Assembly (NCBI RefSeq): GCF_963662255.1
Contig: NC_085052.1
Location: 17,583,151 to 17,647,150, forward strand
Length of the DNA: 64,000 nucleotides
Source: Cinclus cinclus
Taxonomy: Eukaryota; Chordata; Aves; Passeriformes; Cinclidae
Direction: 5' to 3'
Shown: one piece after another, positions 25,190 to 37,400 of the stretch
How positions within the stretch are numbered: the stretch's first letter is position 1
How the letters are laid out: every line of letters starts with the position of its first letter
Position numbers and translations under genes: made by a program
Notes under the pieces: generated by a model
What the model saw: only the letters and a program-made list of their open reading frames with translations
Databases searched by the model: none
What the model was told of the DNA's origin: nothing

Positions 25190-25385
25190 GGGAAAGGGGG
25201 CGAGAAAAAGCGGAGAGTAGAACAGCGACAGAACGCTGCAAAGAGCAAAGGAGCAGGGAGGGAAGGAAGAAAACGGGAAAAAGAAAAAAAAAAAAAAAAA
25301 AGGAGGAGAAAGGGGAGGAGATGAAAAGCAAGGGGAGAAGGGAGGACCGGGCGGGGAGGAGACGAGAGAGGCAGCTCGGCAGAGG
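25190..25385 (+). promoter_or_regulatory. Purine-rich promoter-proximal / 5' UTR tract of VSTM4
   Basis: Directly upstream of the VSTM4 start codon the + strand is almost entirely purine (GGAAGGAAGAAAAC, an uninterrupted A-run near 25,284-25,301, GGAGGAGAAAGGGGAGGAG). No TATA box is evident, as expected for a CpG-island promoter. The transcription start probably lies in or near this tract, but the exact position cannot be read from sequence. Long purine/pyrimidine mirror-like tracts can form triplex DNA; that is inference. Confidence 0.5.
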
Positions 25386-25417
25386 GGGACGGGACGGGAC
25401 CCGGCGCCCCGCGGGCC

Positions 25418-25472
25418 ATGCGCCTCCTGGCTACGGCGCTGGCCGCCCTGCTGGCCACGGCCTCAGCCCCAG
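25418..25472 (+). CDS. VSTM4: VSTM4 exon 1 (signal peptide)
   Basis: This 55-nt coding part encodes MRLLATALAALLATASAP and one base of the next codon. It is a typical hydrophobic Ala/Leu signal peptide and begins MRLLA, like the human protein as I recall it. The donor is gtaagc at 25473 (cag|gtaagc). The context gcgggccATGc has G at -3. The frame continues open into the intronic minisatellite, which is not coding. 5' UTR precedes; its start is not determined. Confidence 0.93.
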
Positions 25473-28400
25473 GTAAGCGGCACCGCGGGGTCAGTGTCCA
25501 GCGGGACCCGACCCGACCCCGACCCCGGCCCCGGCGGGACCCCGGCCCCGCCTCGGGCAGCTCCGCCCGGCGCCGCGGAGCGCGCCCGGGACCCCCGCGC
25601 CGGGCCGGGGCAGTGCCGGGCCGGGGCAGTGCCGGACCGGGGCAGTGCCGGACCGGGGCAGTGCCGGGCCGGGGCAGTGCCGGACCGGGGCAGTGCCGGA
25701 CCGGGGCAGTGCCGGGCCGGGGCAGTGCCGGGCCGGGGCAGTGCCGGACCGGGGGAGCTCCGGGCCGGGGCAGTGCCGGACCGGGGCAGTGCCGGACCGG
25801 GGCAGTGCCGGGCCGGGGCAGTGCCGGACCGGGGGAGCTCCGGGCCGGGGCAGTGCCGGACCGGGGCAGTGCCGGACCGGGGCAGTGCCGGGCCGGGGCA
25901 GTGCCGGGCCGGGGCAGTGCCGGACCGGGGCAGTGCCGGGCCGGGGCAGTGCCGGACCGGGGGAGCTCCGGGCCGGGGCAGTGCCGGGCCGGGGCAGTGC
26001 CGGACCGGGGCAGTGCCGGGCCGGGGCAGTGCCGGACCGGGGCAGTGCCGGGCCGGGGCAGTGCCGGACCGGGGGAGCTCCGGGCCGGGGCAGTGCCGGG
26101 CCGGGGCAGTGCCGGACCGGGGCAGCTCCGGACCGGGGCAGCTCCGGGCTCGGGCTCGGGGCGAGCTGGGGACCCTTCTCCCGCCCCGCCCCGGCCCTAC
26201 CCCGCCCCGCCGCCGCTCCCCCGGGCTCCCAGCAGCAGTGCTCCTTCGCAGCCATCGGATCCTTTTTAGAAAAGAAAGCTTTTTCCATGCGAGTTCATGG
26301 AGTTGGGTCCGCGGCCGTCTTCTGCGCCAGGCAAAGCCGAAGCAAAGGGAGATTTGGCATTGTTTTCCCCACTGGTGCTCTGATCCCGCTGGTATCAAGT
26401 GGAAATGGAACCTGTAGGTCACTTGTAAAAAGCATCCTCCCTTTAAGACCTTTATGCCTCCAAAAGCAAAGGTATATTGGACAGCACTGTGTGTCCTGAA
26501 GCTGCAGAACAGACACAGAGTCTGGATCTGAACTTCAGGTGCAGTGAACTTAGAGGCTTGGGGAAGCCTTGCTCATCCAAGGCTAATGAAAGAGTTGAAT
26601 TTGAGCTCCAGTGCAGAAGGGGTGGAGGCAGAGGTTTGGTTCAAGTCCATCTTCAGTCAATGCAGAAGCTCTCTCTGAGGGGGAGCCTCTGACTTGTGAA
26701 ACTTGCAGACAGATCTGTTTCTACTGGAAACAGCTGGTTGTTTTTTGGTGCTCTTGCTAGCCAGCTCCTAATGATTTTCATTTAAACAAAGAGTTTTGCT
26801 TCTTCCTGGCTCATCTGCTCTTTTTAATTGTAAAGAAATCAAACTAAAGCAGGTTTTGACAGTAGCATAGCTTCACTGCACAAACTACAACACAGATAAA
26901 AGCCATTCTACATGCTTCTGGTCGTGCCAAGCTGAGATCAGGAGGTAGCCACCCTAGTCTCATGCCCCTCTAGTCCCCCAGATATCCCAGTGTCCTTGCA
27001 GCCCTGGAGGTTGGGTTGTAGATTCTCCATGGAGGAAGGAAGAGAAGCCTGTATGCAACATTAAACCTGGACTGTGTGCAGTTCTGCACAGGAGCCACTC
27101 GATTCCTATATCAGCTGAAGTAACTGGGGTTCTCTCCCGAAACCACAGCCATGCTGAAACTGCTCACCACGTGTAAGGACTCAGTGGCCACCATAAGTTC
27201 TTTGGCACTGTTCCAGCACAAACAGAGGGGAGAGGCCCTGGTGTAAACAAGTTTCTGGGTGCTGGAAGTTAGTTTGGTTCTCCTGACAGTGCTGTTAAAG
27301 TGTTCTGCTGTGTAATATGGCGGACAGCAAAGTCCAAATCTAGATAATTATTGGACTTGTTTGTGTAAGCAGAAGTGGACTATTTTCAAAGTGGGATGTT
27401 TTAAAACAGCTTAGGCAGCAGTCACCTTTCCTGACTCCCCACAGGCTACTGAGACATGCTGGTGGAACATACCAGAGAAGGAAACAGCTAGAATGTTGGG
27501 ATGGGAGCAACCAAGCAAGCTCATTGCAAAAAGGAGAGAAGTTTGATGGTTAAGCACACTGCAAAGAAATCACCGTCTCTGACTTTCTCTCCTCCCCCTT
27601 TCTATAAATAATTTCCCTTTCCAAGCTGAAATGAGACTGAAACTCTCGTGGTGAACTCCACCTGAACGGCTCCATCGTATTATGCTGGGAAGGCAGAAGA
27701 AGAAAACAGTGATTCCTCACTTGAAACAGCAATCTGAACTCTAGAAATTCAGTACTGTATTGGCACACAAGCCTGCTCTTAAGTTGTGAAGTCTCCTGCT
27801 CTTGGCAAGGAGCCCTATACAAGGGTAAGCCCCATGTTGGGGCTGACCAGTGCCTGCTAAAGACAGAAGGAACATGTCCACTAGTGTCTGAGAGCCTTCA
27901 ACGAGGGTTTTCCTTTCCACATAGGAGGTAAATGAACTCTTTCCTTCAAAATCCGTTGTTCCTCCTCCAATGGCAGTAGGAGGATAAAGTCAAATGGATA
28001 TTGTGTTTCTGCTTTACATAAAGCATCACACAACGCTATTCACTATGAGCTGATACCATGATAAAAGCAGCGTGAGATTTCCAAAACTCTCCCCATTGTT
28101 GTACTTGTGCAGCTGCACCAATGGGAGCCACAGAAGGAAGACAAGGAGATAGGTTTTCACTGATCAGAAACATGAAGGATTTAAATTTGATATGTCCCTA
28201 TAAAAAGGCATTTCTCCAGAGGAAAAGTAGAAGCCTTAGGTATAAAATACCAATGTTTGTTTGAGTGTAAACAGCTAGAAAGGGATCAGAGTCTCCATAT
28301 ACAATGCTGCTTTATCTTCTCAAAAAGGCTTCCATCATCACCATATCTGACTTCCTCTGTATTTTCTCTTGGGTACTTCTTGGCACTATGTTCTGCCTAG

Positions 28401-31400
28401 CTTGGAATTAAGCAATGAGCTTTTTGCCTTTTATTATAGGACTTTGTTTCACAATTACTCCTAGCCAGCTTTTTCAAGAAAGAAATTCACATGTCAGGAA
28501 AATGACATAATTGTTTTTCTTTACAGTTTTCACAACGTGTTCATAATTTCAGCAGAAAAAAGGTCCGTGTTTTTCATTTACCCAAACAATAATTTTATAA
28601 GTGATTTATTAAACATGTATTGTATGTTTAAGTACATTTGAAGACCCCAAAAAGTGTTGAAAATCTCAAAGTTATTCCTTATTTACTAAGCAGCATGATC
28701 TTTCATATTTAATCTTATTTTGATGGCAGAGACAGCCATTTACTGGCTTCCCTTCTGCCAGTAAAGTGCCAGGGCTAGTCAGTCCAGAGAGTAGTAAGTG
28801 AAGCTTCATGCCTGGAAAGCTTTGGTGGGATTCAACCTTAATTTTAAATTTCAACATCCTGTTCTACTTTTATGCTTTCTACAATCCAAAATAACCTCTT
28901 TCTTTGGCATTTACATGAATTGCAGACACAAACATAATGCACGAATAATTTTATCAATAACCTCCTCCATGCTTAGGTGTAGTTTCTGCAATAATTTTTT
29001 GATTTTAAAAGCCAAACTGTTCTTTATACAAAATATTTTCTTCTTCATTAAAAAAAAAAAAGTCTGCTAGGAATAAACATGCTATTCAGTAGAAATTTTG
29101 ACTGAAGTGGCACAAAACAATTATCATACTATTAATTTTCAGAATTCTTCTCAGTTGCAATGCAACTTCTCTAATTCAGTGGATTTACTGTAAGTAAGGT
29201 AATATAATTCACCACTTCATTTCACTGCTTCACTGGGACTATAAAACCAGTGTCTCTGTCTCCAAAACTCCTTCAGAAATAGAATGGAAATACTTTACTT
29301 GCTTATTTTGAAGATAAATATATGTTTGTGTTTCAGGAGCTGATGTCAGACAATAGTCTCTGCCAAAACGCTCATCCCCTTTATTAAAATGTTCTTTGCT
29401 TATGTGCTAGAAAAGTGTCCAGAAATGAAAAAATCATTCTGCAGAGTTGGAATTCTCATTAGTTTTGAGTACAGTACAGTACTCACATAACAGGAAGTTC
29501 ACCGTTTAGACGACATTTCTTGCTTTGCAGAGTACATTGCAGGGAGTGCTTGCTCACTACTGGAATATGGTTCTCTCTCCAGTGGATGCCCTCACACCAG
29601 TAGATTACACATCACAAGTCATTTAGGGAACACACTGCCACAATTCACCATTGGTCAAAAATAGATCACTCTCTGATATGACTAATCAGGGCATTCTTGA
29701 TGTGCATTGGGAATGAAAAAAAAAAGTGTGTTGATTCCCAAGCCTCAGAAAGTCAGTCCAGTATAAATCAGTTAGGCCAGGAAAGGGAAATCTTCCTCTA
29801 ATGAGCAGCTATGGACACTTTTTTCAGCCTTCACCTATACTGGCTATTATTAGAAGTAAAGCAGAGAGACAAAGAAATGGTCTAAGTGATGGTTTAGGAT
29901 GAAGAACATTAAAGACAAGGATCAGAAATTAATGGAACAATGGAATAATCACTTGTCCCAATATGATCTCATGTCATATTTTGTCATGCTAATAATATCA
30001 GATTAATTTGAATTTGTAGTCAGAAAAACTAGTCTGATGGATTTAACCCAGGTTTGCGATGACCATTTGATTATGACAAGGAGAACATTACTTAAAACAG
30101 AGGACATGGGGAACTGTGGGATATAGTGAATTCAGTGGTCTACCAGTGATAATCTAGGAAACAATATGATGTAAGGTCTGCACAAATGATGTCTAAAAGA
30201 AGTAGACAGAAGCATGCACATTGAAATTGTGACCTTATGAAATCAGCACAAGATGAGGACAGCACACAGGAAAAACTGAAGATGGGGTAACAGAAGTGGA
30301 GTGGAAGTCAGTACAGCAAAGTCACATGCTTGGGGATTAGTAAGAATTTCTTCGGTACACTGGTAACTGAACTGCAAATGACAAAGAAAGGAAAACACCC
30401 AAGTATGCTATTTATTTTTAACCTGACATATAATCACATATGAAAGTGTCATGATAAAGGACAAAATAATTCTGGGATATACTGGTCAAGGTGTATCCCA
30501 GTCAAATCTGGGAAGTACTGTGAGTATTCCACAGGGCACTGGAGAACTTCTTTCCAGACAGTGTCTATAACTGCAGTCAATTCAATTTAAAAAATTAATT
30601 ATAATTAAATCAGAAACTTAAGTACTAACCAATGCAGATAAGGGCTGTTAGGGTGAATAGGGAAGACACTACTTTACTAGAGGAGAATAAAAGAGCTTGT
30701 CTTCTTTAGCTCAACAAAGCAAGGGCTGGGGCCAGATAATTGCTTTGTATATGGAGTCAGGAAGTAAGCTCTAGAGAAGAAAACACTATTTTAGGCTTAA
30801 AGCTGGCGTAGGAACAAATGAGCATATATTGGCTATTGAAACCATTTAGCCCGGGAAGTATGCAAGCCATTGGAAGGGCTGGTCACAGAACAGCTTTCCA
30901 AAACTGTTCAGACTGATAAAAGATTATGTGAAATTGGTCCTGTGACAGTAGCAAAATCTCCATGTCAGCTCTAGGTTATTGATTAGTGACAGAAAAATGC
31001 TAGAGCAGACTCACTGATGGAGGGCCTCATGCCATCCTTAACATCCACAGAGAGGCAGATGATGTCGGGTTGTCCAAGGTCATTAAATTGCTGCACACTA
31101 AACAGATACCATTGGTTTGCCTGCTGTGGGCTTGCATGCTGGGACAAATTAAGGTGCTGTTGTGCCAGTATGGAGGATTCTCACCATCTTTTCTTTCCTT
31201 TACAGATGCTTGTGAGGCTTTAAATGTGACAGTCTCTCCTGGACCAACAGTGCAGTACTCCGAGGGGGATAATGCTACCCTGTACTGCCACATTTCTCAA
31301 AAGAGAAAGACAGACAATTTGCTGGCTGTGCGGTGGGTCTTTGCTGCATCACCTACCCAGGAGCATCTGATGATCAAAATGACAAAGTTTGGGTCTGTCC

Positions 31401-34400
31401 AGTATTATGGAAATTATACTCATCATTTTCACAAGCAAAGACTTCATCTTCTTAAAGAGAAACATGGAACTATGTACAAATTTCTTATTTTAAGCCTCCA
31501 TCAAACAGATCAAGGACATTATATATGCAAAGTACAGGAAATTGGCAAGCACAGAAATAAGTGGACAGCATGGTCAAATGGTACAGCAGCTACTGAAATA
31601 AGAGGTGAGAGATTACTGATTTCAAGTCTGTAATTTCTTCTTGTCCTGTGATCCCTTTTTTTCCCCTTTTAAATTCATCCAAGACATTTGAACTTAGATT
31701 ATTTTTGAGTGTAATCTGTAGATAGGAGAAGAAAACCTAATACTCATCTTGTGTTTTGCCTGTCTCTTGGTGTTTCCCTTGCTCTTAATTCTAGTCTAGC
31801 AGCAGTTGGTAATTAGCACTTTTACCATCCCTTCACTGCTCATGTTTATATCACAGCAGGCAGAAAGCAGAGCTAGAAAAGCAATGCTGGTATTGAACTT
31901 TGGATAAAATGGCCAGCAGCAAGTGGCAGATAGAAACCAAGTTGAAAACAAGCCATCTCTTTGGGATGGATAAGCTCAAATCTTATGCCACCACAACCAC
32001 ACTTTCAGAGATGGGTGAAGTTGAATTTTCCAGAACAGTCTCCTTTGAAGAGATGGTTTTGCTTAGCAGCTGTGCCATCAGTGCTAGCTGGCAAACTACC
32101 CCTCTGCTTGTGTCTGTATAAAAGGAAAAGTTGATTTCTCACAGGAACAATTCTAAAGATACTGCCAGAAAGCAATGTAGAGCATTTTCTCATTCACTGA
32201 GTGATGTAAGTTCCTAAATGCCTGTAGTGAAACATATGGATTTGTCAGGAGTTCTTAGAGAGGGAATGGCATGTTCCAAGTAAGTGGCAGCAGAAGAAAA
32301 AGCAATATAAAATATTGTCATGCCATCTGTCATACCTCTCCTCACAAAGAGATACTCCACACCTTTCATAGCTTCTCAGGCTATTGCTAATTATAACACT
32401 GAAACCTCTCATTACTTTTCATAGCTGAACTGTGGACTTCAGATCAATGAAGTTATTGTAAAGAAGGAAATCCATAATTTTTTTTAAGTCCAGTCCTTAA
32501 ACGATATTTTCCCCTGAGTTTTAGTATGGGTCATGAATGTATAATCAGAATAGGGATTTGAGACCTCATGACTTCATCATTTTCACACTGTCTGCTCAGC
32601 TGTATTTCTGCTCTCCACTTCAAATGACCCAAAGCAGAGCAGGAAACCTGAGATGATGGAAGAAGACCGGCCAGCCTGCAGAGTTGTGGACACCTTGTGG
32701 GGATCTGAGGCAAACACCACAACCACCCTGGCCCTGTAAAATCATATTTATCGTAAATCTAAATCCCGATTAAAGATAGCAAAAGATATCTGAAATATTG
32801 CATATCTTTAAATGTTATAGCAACTGTTTTACCACTTAAAGCCTCTTTCCTGGAAACAAAGGACCACCTTTGCTAGCATTTGGCTCATGCACCCTGAGGG
32901 TACTTCCTGCACTTGAGAGGGAAGGTAACTCTTTTCCAAGTAGTGATAAAGTTTCCAATTTCCCCAACAGTAACACTTGGGCTTTTCAAGGAAATTTTAT
33001 TCCAAACACATTTTGTATTTTATATTATGAACAGTTACACTTTTTATTGCAAAGGGATTCACTTGTATTACAGTTAGACCCAGGATGCAACAAAAGGAGC
33101 AATACAAATTGCCTGAAGCGTTTGGATAGTTAAGTTATACTGCTTGTGTTTTATCTAATAAGGCAGCAGTGTTCCACCACATCACAGCTGCTGTGTTGCC
33201 TAACATTTTGTTCCAGTAACGCATCTGCAGTTATGCCCAAATTCAAAATAGTATCTTTATGCTAAAGCACCAGTCAAATTTCTTAAAACTTTACGCACCA
33301 AGCAGAGGCAGAAATAGGACAGTCCCTTTTTTATTTTTAAATTTATTCACACAGGAAGATGAGATTACTGTGCAAGACATAGATTTCCAAGGAGAAAAGA
33401 AAAGGATAATTCTGCTTCTTCAGAATGTAACTTGCTCTTGAAGCAAGTAGCTGGATCTATAGTATCTACAGATTAATTTATTAATTTATATTGAGATTTT
33501 GTTATTTGCTAGCAAATTTGCTTGTGTAAATTTGCATAGGCCATTAAGAAGTTGCAAATACATTTTGTTGTAATGCATAAATTTGTACAAATACACATAT
33601 CGGACTTACAGAAAAACAATTGAGTTACAGGCTACAATTCCTTACTGTGTAATGATGACAGTTAAATTTTAGCTACATATCTGGCTACTACTTTAGGGGC
33701 AAAATAAATTTCTTTGGAAAAGAAGCCTTGTTGTGGAGATGGAGTCCTTGAAGTTTTCTGTTCCTGCACTCATATCAACTACAGCAACTCTGTAGTGTTT
33801 TCAGAAGGTCCACCTGAAATTCGAACTGTTGCAGTTTTCTCTTTTCAGTGTTGTGAATACAAGACATCAGAGAGCATTTTTAAGGGGGCTACTGTTAAAG
33901 CTTGTTAGTAAAACCAAGAGAAATCCACGTGCCAATGTTGCCAAGGAGTGTCTCCTAATCCAGCCACACAATGTCTTCTAAGATAAGGTCAACATTTTCC
34001 CTTTCCCCCATATCCTCATGAAGGCATCTCCTCCTTTCCTGGGCTTGCGTCATCAAAGTCAGCCTAAAACCAAGTTAATTATAGTAGAAAATACACAAAA
34101 AAACTAGTTTACCAGTGACAAAAAAACCCAAAAAAACAAAAAAACCCAAACAAACAAAAAACAAAAACCATAAGAACAAAACCCAGAAAAATGGTTCTTC
34201 TACTCCCTTCCTATCAGAAAACTCAAAGTAATCTGTATTCTTCTTAGAACAGTATTCAGCACCCCAAAAACATTATTTACTATGAGGCAATCCCTTATGA
34301 TACTGCACATCTCCTAGGAAGAGCAGTATATGTTCTAGTGGTTTACAATCCAAGAGAAGAGACTACTTGTAGGCTGACAAATGTAGAAAATTAGGCAGTC

Positions 34401-37400
34401 CAACTACAATCCTACTGTGGCATGGCCAACAAAAAGAAGCAGATGATCACAACAATCTGTCTTGTTGGGAAGCTTATTTATCAGAATTTCCTGTAGAAGA
34501 AATCTGAGTTCTTAAATATTAGTTGCATGTGGCATTTTCTAATGGTAAAAATGTTGCAAGACACAGGAATGCAAGATCTTTTTTTTTTCAAAAATGAACA
34601 AAAGCCCTTTTTTTTAGGTAAGTTATCCTGAAATACTTGCCAAAAATATACATGTGTGATCCTTTCATGTAACAAATGAGTAATATGTTAGAATATTCAG
34701 GATGAGCTTCCCATCACAACTGAGGAGAAGATTTCATTAGTCCTGAAACTTGTATATCCATTGATCTAGCCCCACACTTTATATCCCTGCAGGGCACTCC
34801 TTAATGAATTCCCTTGCCAGTAAGATACTTGTTCTCTAATAAGTTGCCACATGAAGCTCTCTTGAAGATTCAGACTTCACTGGAAATCTGGAGGACATTA
34901 GCAGACTCCCATATCATTGCAGTCATTGCTAGAGGAGGAAAAATCATGGAATTGGCATAAGTGACATTATCTAATCTGATGTCATAAAAAATGTCAGCAT
35001 GCAGAAACAATCTAGCTGAGGAGAGCAGAGAGAGTTTTGAACAATGTTTCAGCAGTCAGAGCATTTGGATTCTGTTTCTAGGCTGTACAGCTGTTATGAT
35101 ATTGCCAGTCATCCAACCTGAATGGAGGACATTTCTGTGAAGAGAGCACAATTCTGTGCAGCTGAACTGTTTCATCAGAAGGCAATTAGACAAAGCAAGA
35201 TCTTGGGGCACCGAAGTCTAAGGCAGAATACATTTACTTCAAGAGGTTCAAACTTTTTATTGCTGACATTTTTAAATTTTTGTCATATCTTCTTTGTTTT
35301 TTTTTTTTTTTTCCAGTGATTTCATCAAAATCTTCTGATCATCCCACTTTCAAGAAAAAACATGAAGCTTGGAAGTTTTTTGAAGGTAAAGATACATCTA
35401 ACTGCTACTGTTTTTATACAGTTAGTTTAGTCCAATGGACAGGACAACTAAAATGCCCCAAATCAGGGGCAAACTGATTTTGATAGTTCTTATGCAAACC
35501 CAGCTTTGCCTGAAAAATCATCCCACAAAGTACAAGCAGTCAAATAGAATGGAAGACAAAAGGGGGAGGTAAAAGAGAATGGAGGAGTCCAGCTTCAGTT
35601 TCTTGTACATCTGTTATGGCCAATGGGGAAATAACCACTGGAAATAAGTTACAGCCCCTGAATAAAAGCCATGAAGGGAGACTGCACATGAAAGCTGTAG
35701 TTCTTCCCCAGCCATTCAGCACTCTCCCCACTGACACTTTTCTTGTTTCATTGTTTGTTTTTTCTTTTGTTTCAAAAAAACCCAAACAAACAAACAAACA
35801 AAAAAACCTAAACCAAACCAAAACAAAAACCCAAACAAACAAACAAATAAAAAACCCCTACAGCTGTTTGAGCAGAGAAATAACCCAACTGAAGTCCTTT
35901 TGGGTTTTGAGTTATTGCTCAAACATTCCCCAAAACCCAAACCAGGCCTTTGTTTGCTCCTTAAAGTCACAACTCATAAGTGCAGCTATGCCTATTTGCA
36001 TTTATGTAGACTTCAACCAAATTTTAAACTGAGCAGGATACTATAGGGAAGTTTCAAGAGGGTTAAACTACTTCTGAACTGTTACCCTAAATATTTTGGG
36101 CCAGAGCCTGTTTAGATCTTGTAGATGTAACTTTTTTATCTCCTGTCATTATGAAGCATCAGCTGCAACACTGACCATCATCTGTGCTTGGGTTTCAGAT
36201 CTGTATGTGTACGCAGTGTTTGTGTGTTCCATAGGAATCATCAGTGTCCTCCTTTTTACACTTGTCATTCTCTGTCAGTCACTTCTGAACAGGAGGAGAT
36301 CCACAGGTGAGCAAAATGCAATTCTTCATGACTGCAAAGCCCTTGCCAGAGTACGGGGCAAAGGAGAAGAAAATGCAGAGAAAGGAGGAAAAATAAATAT
36401 TTCCTTGCCTTGATTGTAATTTTAAATAAAACTAGTAGGAAAAAACAATTCTGCCAGCCAATCAGAACAAAGGCATTTTCTTCCTTTTAAATAGGGAGGA
36501 AGTAAAACTTTAAATTTGCTTTGGACTTTTTAAAAAATCTTTTGCCTTTGCACAAACATAAGTTGAAGGTAGTTGAAACTTCTTTCAGATGAGACCAAGT
36601 GCTGAATCATTAAATGGCATTCTGACCAGAAGATAAAATTTTGCATGAGTCACATTTCTCTAAATATGTAGAGGGGTTTCGAAACCATCTTAACTCTGTT
36701 CTATTTTATTCTCCTTTCTTGAGTAGATGTCAATATTCTTGGGTTTTTGAGAGGTTTTATTAGCAATCTCTCACTTGCAGTATTTTCTGAAACTAAAACA
36801 TTATTTCAACATTCAAATCTGTAATTTCTTAATAATATTTCAAGATCAAGGGTTACCATTTCATTCTTTGCCTCAGAGAGTGTTTCTCAAAGAGTCTGAA
36901 TCAAAGCAGTGTTGTTGTAAAGAGAAGTGCTATTTTGTGGAGTAACCAGTGCAGGCTCTACTTCTATTTCAGTTTAAAAATGGTTTATTTGGAGACCTCA
37001 TAAAAGCTTCAAGGATGAGATACCAGCACACTTAGCATGTCAGAAGAGAGTGTCAGGACCACCTCTGAACAGAAGCCTTCAGAGGAACTTTGGTTAGTGA
37101 CTTGCTTTGTTAATGACAGGAGAGAATCATGGCTTTGCTGCCTCTGCAGCCTACACAGATCCCACGAAGGAACAAGAGACTCAGTTACACAAGTGAGAAG
37201 ACATGTAAAGCCAGAAATAGATGTATAGAGAAGCCCTTGCTTAACCACAAACACATTTCAGGATGTGGCTCCATCTTCCTGGTATTGCACTTAGCAGGGT
37301 AGCTCTCATTCTGACTGAACCCAACAACTCTGCTTGCCAAGAGTAAGGAGTGAGATCGTTGTTATTCTTCCTACTCTGTTAAGTGATGACAAAGGTTTTG

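Larger units (their letters stand above)
25350..26230. promoter_or_regulatory. CpG island spanning VSTM4 exon 1 and start of intron 1
   Basis: The base composition jumps from the AT-rich background to very GC-rich with abundant CG dinucleotides from about 25,350 to about 26,230. It covers the end of the 5' UTR, exon 1 and the 16-bp minisatellite. This is the usual setting of a vertebrate promoter, and exon 1 of VSTM4 begins within it. Part of the 3' extent is due to the minisatellite, so the functional island may be shorter. Confidence 0.8.

Noticed and set aside
24902..25324. 140-codon plus-strand ORF just before VSTM4 exon 1
   Set aside because: Its C-terminal half is Lys/Arg/Glu simple sequence from the purine tract, with no family resemblance. 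It may be transcribed 5' UTR, but coding is unsupported.
24856..25458. 200-codon minus-strand ORF upstream of VSTM4
   Set aside because: It reads the purine-rich promoter tract in antisense as Ser/Pro/Phe-rich low complexity. No domain, and it overlaps VSTM4 exon 1.
25494..26417. Several long ORFs (265-319 codons, both strands) of Gly/Arg/Pro-rich 16-residue repeats
   Set aside because: They are translations of the 16-bp minisatellite, which lacks stops in every frame. All frames and both strands show it equally, and the stretch lies in intron 1 after a consensus donor.
35616..36032. 138-codon ORF within VSTM4 intron 3
   Set aside because: Its middle is Lys/Asn/Gln/Thr-rich sequence from the (AAAC)n microsatellite; it lies between two well-defined VSTM4 exons.
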